From DASWHF01 sp036393295 (GTDB lineage Bacteria; Pseudomonadota; Gammaproteobacteria; Acidiferrobacterales; UBA6901): a DNA stretch of 45,217 bases. A program made the position numbers and the translations under genes. The stretch covers positions 1 through 45,217 of the forward strand of contig DASWHF010000049.1 in assembly GCA_036393295.1 (NCBI GenBank), read 5' to 3'. This document shows, piece after piece, positions 6,365-11,845 of this stretch. A model generated the notes under the pieces. That model was not told the DNA's origin. It ran no database searches and was given only the letters and a program-made list of their open reading frames with translations. How positions within the stretch are numbered: the first letter of the stretch is position 1; each line of letters opens with the position of its first letter.

Positions 6365-6628
6365 TTACCGCACATTTGGTTTTCTCGTTTTGCCCAGGTC
6401 GTTAACGTATGGCCAGTGATCTTGCTCAAATTCCGTGGTGTACTGTCCCCACCCTTGATAGGCGTAATACTTTGTCATTGCTTCAAAGTGCGATTCGGCT
6501 TCGCATGACCACACCAGTTCCGCCTTTCCCTCAAGTAGTGCTCTTGCACCATCGCCGGCAGGTCCGGCAAGGCAGAAAGTGAATTCTCCGTCACTTTCAT
6601 CTTTCCATAATTCGTGCACCAGCTTCAT
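6365..6628 (-). CDS. Conserved uncharacterised small protein (cassette-borne)
   Basis: 87 residues: MKLVHELWKD, then FTFCLAGPAGDGARALLEGKAELVWSCEAESHFEAMTKYYAYQGWGQYTTEFEQDHWPY. The FCLAGPxGDxARxLL, W-x-x-EAxSHFEAMTxYY and GWGxYTT blocks are those of a widespread conserved hypothetical family that I know from several phyla but for which no function is established. It is soluble, with no signal or membrane segment. The stop (TAA) is 12 bases from the attC. Presence in a cassette implies recent mobility. Confidence 0.78.
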   Translation of the reverse strand: MKLVHELWKDESDGEFTFCLAGPAGDGARALLEGKAELVWSCEAESHFEAMTKYYAYQGWGQYTTEFEQDHWPYVNDLGKTRKPNVR

Positions 6629-6633
6629 GTGCG

Positions 6634-6720
6634 CTCTAACGATTAGTTGTGCCGCGCCGCCCCGGCCCCACCAGGAAACAAACCGCTGTCGCCGGCGTCG
6701 GCACGAACGGCTTGTTATGC
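6634..6720 (-). other. attC: attC site 10 (array-proximal), 87 bp
   Basis: Flanked by CTCTAAC (6634-6640) and GTTATGC (6714-6720), core CCAGGAAACAAACCGCTGT, arms TTGTGCCGCGCCG / CGGCGTCGGCACGAACGG. It closes the first cassette (6721-6922), counting from the expected attI side. Confidence 0.9.
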
Positions 6721-6916
6721 GAAGATTTGCACTGTGGGCACGGTGCCATGATGAACCCCAAGACCTGAGCGTTTTGGTTTTTCCACGCTACCGCCAGGCA
6801 CGGTGCTTTCAGGCCTCCCGTACCTGACTGCGGCTGTTCTCGAAGCCGATTCTTTGTGTCGGCTTGTTTCAGTTCTGGCCTGTCGGTACAGGCGAACAGG
6901 GCAAGGTCGTTTTACG
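6721..6916 (-). other. First cassette: no convincing gene, one start-less open frame
   Basis: The segment between attC 10 and the core GTTATGC (minus strand, 6916-6922) is about 200 bases. On the minus strand one frame stays open almost throughout and ends in a zinc-ribbon-like MAPCPQCKSSHN, preceded by KAPCLAVAWKNQNAQVLGF, but it has no ATG, GTG or TTG start of useful length. Another frame gives only a 16-codon peptide after ATG. Two small hairpins (GCCTGTACCGACAGGC; AAGCCGA...TCGGCTT) are present. It is therefore a gene-less or degenerate cassette, or a regulatory one. Confidence 0.55.
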
Positions 6917-6970
6917 CATAACAGTGTATTAGACAGAATTCTGCCTTTTACGGTGTTATACAGAATTCTG
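6916..6970 (-). other. Array boundary: putative attI-side core with paired CAGAATTCTG palindromes
   Basis: The sequence GCATAAC (6916-6922; GTTATGC on minus) is the 5' end of the first cassette, because its next base matches the other end of that cassette. Just to the right lie two copies of the palindrome CAGAATTCTG (6934-6943 and 6961-6970), 27 bases apart, and a GTTATAC at 6955-6961. Paired repeats beside the recombination core are what an attI would show, but the attI identity is inferred, and no integrase gene follows. Confidence 0.45.
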
Positions 6971-7055
6971 TGTATGTCGGATTATGTTTTACAGAAAAAA
7001 CTAGCACATACCCCCGATCAAGGTACGGAGACGGCGCCTCGCTTCCGTGTAGAGG

Positions 7056-7083
7056 CGGCCGCGGGCCGATCGGCCCGCGGCCG
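7056..7083. repeat. 28-bp perfect palindrome
   Basis: A perfect self-complementary stretch centred on GCCGATCGGC (7063-7076 region), all G/C apart from the central AT. It may act as a hairpin terminator or structural boundary between the cassette array and the csrA region. There is no T-run after it on either strand, so it is not a typical intrinsic terminator. From here to 7280 I see no gene: frames are open but have no protein-like composition. Confidence 0.7.
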
Positions 7084-7280
7084 GCATTGGGGGTAAATTC
7101 ATTGCCATATCCGCCGGTTACGGCGCGCTGCGCGTGGGCTTTGGGTGGCGGGGGGTGGGCAGCGCGGTCGTCGGAACGTGTCCAGGTCGTGGGTGGGCGG
7201 GCGCGGTGGTGTGGAATTGTGGGCGGTATTGGGACGAAAAAGGCAGAAAGTCGACGCTTGGGGGTTGACTGCGACGCGCT

Positions 7281-7511
7281 TCAGGGTTGCCTGCCCGCCT
7301 TGCGTTGCGGGCATGTGCCCAGCTCCTCGCGCCACACGGTCAGGCTGGCTGGCGCCTCGATGCCCAGGCACACCTGGCGGCCGTCGATTTTGCTCACGAC
7401 GATATGAATGGGTCTACCGCCGAACAGTTCCGCCACGGTTGTCTCCGGCGGCAGGTCCGGTGCCGGCTCGATCAATAGCCGTTGGCCGGGTTTGCGGGTA
7501 AGCATGAGCAT
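7281..7511 (-). CDS. csrA: Divergent CsrA/RsmA-type RNA-binding regulator with an insertion
   Basis: 76 residues from the ATG at 7511. MLMLTRKPGQRLLI matches the CsrA beta-1 strand with the RNA-contacting Leu4 and Arg6, and QVCLGIEAPASLTVWREEL matches beta-4/beta-5 with the conserved Arg (Arg61 here, Arg44 in E. coli). Between beta-1 and beta-2 about 15 extra residues (APDLPPETTVAELFGG) are inserted. CsrA dimers bind GGA motifs in mRNA leaders and block translation. Variant CsrA paralogues are often carried on integrative elements and plasmids (established), which fits its place beside an XRE regulator and the cassette array. Whether the insertion is compatible with the swapped dimer is unknown. 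Confidence 0.85.
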   Translation of the reverse strand: MLMLTRKPGQRLLIEPAPDLPPETTVAELFGGRPIHIVVSKIDGRQVCLGIEAPASLTVWREELGTCPQRKAGRQP

Positions 7512-7593
7512 GGGTCTCTCCCTGACAGGTGACTGGCAGTTTCCACATACGCCGTGGGCACCGCACGAGTCCGTTCGATTGGCTGCATGCACC

Positions 7594-7614
7594 ATACTAA
7601 CGATTCCTTAGTAT
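7594..7614. promoter_or_regulatory. Inverted repeat in csrA-XRE divergent region, candidate operator
   Basis: ATACTAA (7594-7600) and TTAGTAT (7608-7614) are perfect 7-base arms with a 7-base spacer, in AT-rich DNA between the divergent csrA-like and XRE genes. A second, weaker repeat TCTGC-AATGCA-GCAGA lies at 7650-7665. The positions suit autoregulation by the XRE protein. Confidence 0.4.
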
Positions 7615-7746
7615 CGCGTCAAACCAAACTCTCAGAACATCTTAGCAATTCTGCAATGCAGCAGATTTGATGGCACAATATCCGCGTTGTGTTGCGGATG
7701 GCCCTTCGACACCGAAGTGACGGACCCAAGGAGCACCACTGCCAAG

Positions 7747-8067
7747 ATGGGCGACACATCGACATTCGCGAAACGACTCAGGGAGGCTCGCACCCGGGCC
7801 GGTCTGTCTCAGAAGCAACTCGGGATCACCGCCGGTATCGACGCCTTTTCCTCCAGCCCCCGGATCAACCAATACGAAAGAGGCAAACACGCGCCGGATT
7901 ACGCGACGGCACAACGCTTGGCGAGGGTGCTGAAGGTCCCGACGCCATATCTCTACTGCGACGATGACATGGTCGCCGAAGTCGTCCTGTTGCTGGGCAA
8001 GCTGTCGACGGTCAAAAAGCGAAAGCTCTTGGGAGAGCTTCAGAAGCTTATTAAGATCAAGCAATGA
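7747..8067 (+). CDS. XRE-family helix-turn-helix regulator
   Basis: 106 residues from the ATG at 7747, with AAGGAG about 13 bases upstream. Residues 7-60 form an XRE/Cro helix-turn-helix: FAKRLREARTRAGLSQKQLG, then SPRINQYERGKHAPDYATAQRLARVLKVPTPYLYC. The sequence IDAFSSSPRINQYERGKHAPDYATA is characteristic of a common phage/mobile-element type of single-domain repressor. The C-terminal residues (VLLLGKLSTVKKRKLLGELQKLIK) form a helix likely used in dimerisation. It faces away from the csrA-like gene, so both may share the operator at 7594-7614. It probably represses its own promoter. Confidence 0.9.
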   Translation: MGDTSTFAKRLREARTRAGLSQKQLGITAGIDAFSSSPRINQYERGKHAPDYATAQRLARVLKVPTPYLYCDDDMVAEVVLLLGKLSTVKKRKLLGELQKLIKIKQ

Positions 8068-8089
8068 CCATCATTGAACAATCCCCGCC

Positions 8090-8818
8090 ATGACCCCCGA
8101 TACCGGAGACCCGATTACCGGGCAGCGCCTGCGAATCTGGCGCCGCCTGTTCCGCACCACCGAGGGCAGGATACTCGGCCTCGGCGTCGCCCTCCCGGCG
8201 GCGGGGCTTCTGGCGATGGGGCTCATCGCGCTGTGGTCGCCGGAGCTGGCGCGCGGGATCGGCGGGATGGCGTTTGCCAACCTCGTCTTCGGTCGCATCG
8301 TGTCGCTGTCCGTGGGCTATGCCGGCGATTACGGTCACGCTGTGGTGATCGCGGTCACCATGGTGTGCGAGACCACCTTGGTGCTGCTGTTCTATCCGCT
8401 GTTCGTCTTCAGCCTCAACCGGCTGGTGGTGTTCCCGTCGATCCAGGGGTTCCTCCAACGCGCGCACCGCGCCGCGGAGCGGCACAAGGACAAAGTCCGC
8501 CGTTACGGCGTCATCGGCCTGTTCCTGTTCGTGTGGTTTCCGTTCTGGATGACCGGGCCGGTGGTCGGCAGCGCCATCGGCTATCTGATTGGCCTCGGCG
8601 CGTTCGCCACGCTCGCGGCGGTGCTGTCCGGCACCTTGATCGCCATTCTGGGCTGGGCCTACCTGATTCACGGCCTGCACGCCAAAATGGTCGCACTCGC
8701 GCCGTGGGCGTCGGTGCTGCTGATCGGCTTCCTCGTCGGCGTGGTGCTCGCCGGTTATTGGCTCAACCGGCGGCGGCTGAACGGGCCGGGTGCGGAAGGC
8801 GGGAGAGAAGATCGCTGA
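8090..8818 (+). CDS. Small multidrug export (COG2426/Sm_multidrug_ex) membrane protein
   Basis: 242 residues with about six hydrophobic segments. After a cytoplasmic N-terminus the helix LGLGVALPAAGLLAMGLIAL is followed by others. The motif VVSGAIGYLIG-type stretch is seen as PVVGSAIGYLIGLGAFATLAAVLSGTLIAILGWAYL, typical of this family. The basic loop RAHRAAERHKDKVRRYG lies in the middle. Family members are distantly DedA-like and have been named small multidrug export proteins, but their substrate is not established. It starts 22 bases after the XRE gene and ends 32 bases before lepB, so it may share their transcript. Confidence 0.8.
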   Translation: MTPDTGDPITGQRLRIWRRLFRTTEGRILGLGVALPAAGLLAMGLIALWSPELARGIGGMAFANLVFGRIVSLSVGYAGDYGHAVVIAVTMVCETTLVLLFYPLFVFSLNRLVVFPSIQGFLQRAHRAAERHKDKVRRYGVIGLFLFVWFPFWMTGPVVGSAIGYLIGLGAFATLAAVLSGTLIAILGWAYLIHGLHAKMVALAPWASVLLIGFLVGVVLAGYWLNRRRLNGPGAEGGREDR

Positions 8819-8850
8819 GCACGAGTCGACAGAACACGGGAGACCCTTCG

Positions 8851-9801
8851 ATGAAAATCAGAACCCGCCGCCCCTGGCTGGCCGCCGTGATTGGATACTT
8901 CTCGACCTTCCTCGCCATGCTCTACGTCGGTCGCGGCCGGCGCGCGTTCGCCTACCTCGGCGCCACCCTGATCCTGGTCGCGGCCGCCGGCTATGGCGCG
9001 GTGTACGGGTGGCGGTGGAGTGTGGCGGCCTTTTATGTCGTGCTCTACGTAATCACGCTGGTGGGCATGGTCGATGCCTACCGCATCGCGCGGCATCACC
9101 GGCAGGCGTTTCACGGGCCCTGGTATAGCCGCTGGTACGTCCTGGCGGGGGTATACGTCGGGGTCGTACTGGTGGTGTTCGGACAGCGCGCGTTCTTCTT
9201 CGAGCCGTACCGCTTCCCGTCGGCATCGATGATGCCGACGTTCCACACCGGCGACTTTTTCCTCGCCTACAAGTGGCCGTACGGCCATTACGGTGCGTGG
9301 GGCGTGGCGCTCACCGACGGGGCGCGGATCGACGACCGCAACCGGCCGCGGCGCGGGGATCTGGTGGTGTTCCGATTTCCCGGTGAACGCTCGGTTACGT
9401 ACATGAAGCGCATCGTCGGCCTGCCGGGGGACCATCTGGCGTACCGTGAGCAGCGGCTATACCTCAACGGGGTCGAAGTCGAACGCAAGTTCCTGCACGA
9501 GACGACGTATCGAGACCCGGGCGGCAGGGCATTCTCGGCGTCGGTCTACGAAGAACGGCTCGACGACTCGGTTCACCTGATCCAGCACACCGGCGCGGCC
9601 AACCACCCGCCGCTGGAGTTCACGGTGCCGGATGGGCACTACTTCGTGATGGGGGACAACCGCGACCGCAGCAACGACAGTCGCTACTGTGGGCCGCTCC
9701 CGGCGGCCGATATCGTCGGCCGGCCGGTGTACATCTGGATGAGTTTTGACGCCGAGGCCGGGGCGGTGCGTACGGATCGGATCGGCGCGGAGTTCCGATA
9801 G
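8851..9801 (+). CDS. lepB: Signal peptidase I, enlarged N-terminal membrane region
   Basis: 316 residues. It cleaves signal peptides from exported proteins at the outer face of the inner membrane by a Ser-Lys dyad. The nucleophile is Ser126 in PSASMMPT and the general base Lys186 in YMKRIVGLPGD; box E is GDNRDRSNDSRYCG near residue 268. Unlike the two-helix E. coli enzyme, about 110 residues with four hydrophobic helices (starting WLAAVIGYFSTFLAMLY) precede the catalytic domain. The start at 8851 is preceded by GGGAGACCC. In the core genome lepB usually sits with lepA-rnc; here it stands apart, so this is likely a second paralogue. Confidence 0.92.
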   Translation: MKIRTRRPWLAAVIGYFSTFLAMLYVGRGRRAFAYLGATLILVAAAGYGAVYGWRWSVAAFYVVLYVITLVGMVDAYRIARHHRQAFHGPWYSRWYVLAGVYVGVVLVVFGQRAFFFEPYRFPSASMMPTFHTGDFFLAYKWPYGHYGAWGVALTDGARIDDRNRPRRGDLVVFRFPGERSVTYMKRIVGLPGDHLAYREQRLYLNGVEVERKFLHETTYRDPGGRAFSASVYEERLDDSVHLIQHTGAANHPPLEFTVPDGHYFVMGDNRDRSNDSRYCGPLPAADIVGRPVYIWMSFDAEAGAVRTDRIGAEFR

Positions 9802-9879
9802 CCAACCCGAAGGTGGAACTCAGGCCAGACTTTGCCATGAAAGCCGTTTGGGTCCATGTTAAAGGCAGGCTTTAATACG

Positions 9880-10130
9880 AAAAGAGATCGGGGTCCAATG
9901 GCACTTACCTTAAGCCCAGGCTCCCACGCCATTGCGCCGGCACGGCCCAGCCTCGCCCCCTTTGGAAAAGGGGGCCGGCCGTGAGGCCGGGGGGATTTGT
10001 CATCCCTGGCGCCGCGCACGCGGCGTCGACGGCGGTGTTCCGATCACCGCCTGCCTATGAAAATCCCCCCTCACCCCCCTTTTTCAAAGGGGGGATGGTT
10101 AAGGTAGTGTCATTGGGATCGGGGTCATAT
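9880..10130. repeat. Nested inverted repeats, decayed mobile-element-like remnant
   Basis: The 411-base gap 9802-10213 contains no gene. Outer arms about 9882-9913 and 10099-10130 are imperfect inverted copies (GATCGGGGTCCAATGGCACT against AGTGTCATTGGGATCGGGGT). Inside lie CCCCCTTTGGAAAAGGGGG (9956-9974) and a related CCCCCCTTTTTCAAAGGGGG (10074-10093), plus GGGGGGATTTGTCAT / ATGAAAATCCCCCC. Such layouts occur in small repeats mobilised in trans; no transposase is present. Confidence 0.55.
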
Positions 10131-10213
10131 TGCAGCCAGCCTTCAATCGCGGAAAACGCTAAGGCCGATATGATAGGTTCCCGTCTGGTGCCGACCCCAC
10201 CTGTGCGAAAGCC

Positions 10214-10426
10214 TCAGGCCGCGACCTCGACATAGTCGACACGACTGGAGGGAGGCGGAATCGGGGCGCCGTCCGCGCGCAGGCCGGCGAGGTGGAATTC
10301 GATGGCGCGCCGGATGGCGGCTTCGACCTGTTCGACCGTCGAACCGGTGGCGACGCATCCGGGAAGGTCGGGAACATAGGCGGAGAAATTGCCGTCGGCC
10401 TGCTCGATCACGATCGCATAGCGCAT
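10214..10426 (-). CDS. hicB: HicB-family antitoxin, orphan
   Basis: 70 residues of the partial RNase H-like HicB fold: MRYAIVIEQADGNFSAYVPDLPGCVATGSTVEQVEAAIRRAIEFHLAGLRADG. The YVPDLPGC and EA-x-x-AIxxHL motifs are complete. HicB normally neutralises the HicA mRNA interferase and represses the operon. The order is hicA then hicB on the minus strand, but only the last codons of hicA remain (10438-10510), so this antitoxin has no intact toxin here. No C-terminal DNA-binding domain is present, so it belongs to the short HicB type. Confidence 0.88.
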   Translation of the reverse strand: MRYAIVIEQADGNFSAYVPDLPGCVATGSTVEQVEAAIRRAIEFHLAGLRADGAPIPPPSSRVDYVEVAA

Positions 10427-10437
10427 ACCTTAAGCCC

Positions 10438-10510
10438 TCACTTTTTCAGCCCGGCTTGTTTCAGAATGCTGTTCAAGGTTCCCGGCGCCAAGTATACGTC
10501 GTGAGACATC
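10438..10510 (-). pseudogene. hicA: hicA toxin remnant, only the C-terminal tail
   Basis: On the minus strand the frame ending at 10438 reads HDVYLAPGTLNSILKQAGLKK, the signature end of HicA (PGTLxSILKQAGL), twelve bases before hicB. Upstream of this tail the reading frame has no HicA-like sequence and no double-stranded RNA-binding fold or catalytic His, so roughly the first two thirds of the toxin are gone. The break lies near 10510, next to a CGGCTGTTGGACAGCCG hairpin that follows the diguanylate cyclase gene. Confidence 0.7.
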
Positions 10511-10592
10511 GGACGCCACGCGCCGGCTGTCCAACAGCCGGTCGTGTCCGCCCGCGAGACACCAGATTTGGTGCAGTCTAGGATCAGTGCGG

Positions 10593-11495
10593 TCACAACC
10601 CCGCCACGCGGTCGCGGCCCGCGGCCTTGGCGGCGTACAGGGCCTGGTCGGCACGCCGGATCAGGTCGTCGGCCGCCTCGCCCGGGTGGTATTCGCCCAC
10701 ACCGAAACTGCAGGCCACCGGACCGAGCGCGCCGTACGGGTGATGGGCCAACGAGTCGCGCAAGCGCTCGGCGGTGCGCAGCGCTTCGTCGAGGCGGGTT
10801 TCCGGGAGCAGCAGCATGAACTCGTCGCCGCCGAAGCGGGCCAGGTGCTCGCTCTCGCGGTTCTGGCCGCGCACCACGTCGATCAGGAAGGCCAGCACCT
10901 TGTCGCCGGTCATGTGGCCGTGGGCGTCGTTGATCAGCTTGAACCGGTCGACGTCGAACATGATCAGCGCCAGCGGCCGGTGGTAACGGGCGGCGCGCCG
11001 CATCTCCTCGTGCAACAGCTCGTAGAAGTGGCGCCGGCTGTGGACGCGGGTCAGATCGTCGGTGTCGGCGGCGGTGCGCAGCTGCTCCTCGAGCGCGATC
11101 CGGTCGGTGATGTCCAGGTTCACGATGATACCGCCGATCACCTCGCCGGCGGCGTTGCGGATCGGCAGTGCGGAATTCAGGATGATCTTGTGCGTCCCGT
11201 CGAAGCACTCGATCTCGATTTCCTCGTTGAGGCTGGTCTCGCCCTGGCTGATGGCCCGCGCCGCGGCCCACTCGCCGGGCTCGATGGGTTTGCCGGTGCG
11301 GCGCCACCAACCCTTGTACTCGCCGAACTGATCGGTGCCGACGTAGCGCGCCCCGGCCCAGATCTTGTGGCCGGCGGCATTGCCCTGCACGATCCGGCCG
11401 CTGCGATCCATGATCCACACGCCCACCGGCAGGATTTCCAGCACCTGCTCCAGCAGCGCGTGCGACGGTAACGCATCGGGTTCTTTCTGTGGCAT
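10593..11495 (-). CDS. PAS-GGDEF diguanylate cyclase
   Basis: 300 residues. Residues about 12-135 form a PAS domain (VLEILPVGVWIMDRSGRIVQGNAAG... ending IIVNLDITDRIALEEQL), so the enzyme probably senses a cytoplasmic ligand or redox signal; no membrane helix is present. Residues 146-300 are the GGDEF domain that makes cyclic di-GMP from two GTP: DDLTRVHSRRHF, DVDRFKLINDAHGHMTGD and the intact GGDEF signature at 222-226. The inhibitory I-site, normally RxxD five residues before GGDEF, reads RESE, so product inhibition may be weakened. It is divergent from trkH and followed by the hicA remnant. Confidence 0.93.
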   Translation of the reverse strand: MPQKEPDALPSHALLEQVLEILPVGVWIMDRSGRIVQGNAAGHKIWAGARYVGTDQFGEYKGWWRRTGKPIEPGEWAAARAISQGETSLNEEIEIECFDGTHKIILNSALPIRNAAGEVIGGIIVNLDITDRIALEEQLRTAADTDDLTRVHSRRHFYELLHEEMRRAARYHRPLALIMFDVDRFKLINDAHGHMTGDKVLAFLIDVVRGQNRESEHLARFGGDEFMLLLPETRLDEALRTAERLRDSLAHHPYGALGPVACSFGVGEYHPGEAADDLIRRADQALYAAKAAGRDRVAGL

Positions 11496-11845
11496 GGCTG
11501 AGTCCAGCCCCGGATACTCGTGGCATTCCGTGCCGTGGCCGATAGCACCCTGCCATCTCGGCTCCCGCCGCGACGCCGCGGCGGGTCACCGGATAGCTCC
11601 ATTCGACCACCGTCCTCGCGATTTCTATTTGACGGCGGTCAATTGGGATTGACCCGGCGAATGCCGACCGGTCGCGGCCCCGGCACATGGATTCCCCGGG
11701 CGGCAAAAACTGGAATCCCATGCGCCACTTGGTCCATACTGCCGCCCATCCAGGGCGGGCCGGGCGGAGTCGACGAGTTGCTATATAAGGTCAACCGGCG
11801 GGGCGGGATGCCCCGCCTACAACAAATAGGGAGACCGCAGATCGT
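11496..11845. promoter_or_regulatory. 350-base intergenic region between the cyclase gene and trkH
   Basis: No gene is seen. It holds a symmetric TTGAC-GGCG-GTCAA (11629-11642) that could bind a CRP/FNR-type regulator, a TATATAAGG stretch (11782-11790) that could be a -10 region for trkH, and a half copy of the GGCGGGGC repeat just before the trkH ribosome site. All regulatory readings are tentative. Confidence 0.3.
11797..11821. repeat. Single-arm copy of the TGTAGGCGGGGC repeat
   Basis: GGCGGGGCGGGATGCCCCGC followed by CTACA is a self-complementary half of the element found twice-armed at 18339-18410. It lies 5 bases before the trkH ribosome-binding sequence TAGGGAG, so it would be in the trkH mRNA leader. 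Confidence 0.75.

Noticed and set aside
7084..7280. Plus-strand frames right of the cassette array as a possible integrase fragment
   Set aside because: No tyrosine-recombinase motif (R-H-R-Y boxes) in any frame; composition is Gly/Arg/Trp-rich noise.
11629..11642. CRP/FNR site TTGAC-GGCG-GTCAA before trkH
   Set aside because: Symmetric but the half-sites differ from TTGAT/ATCAA; kept only as a tentative note in the intergenic entry.
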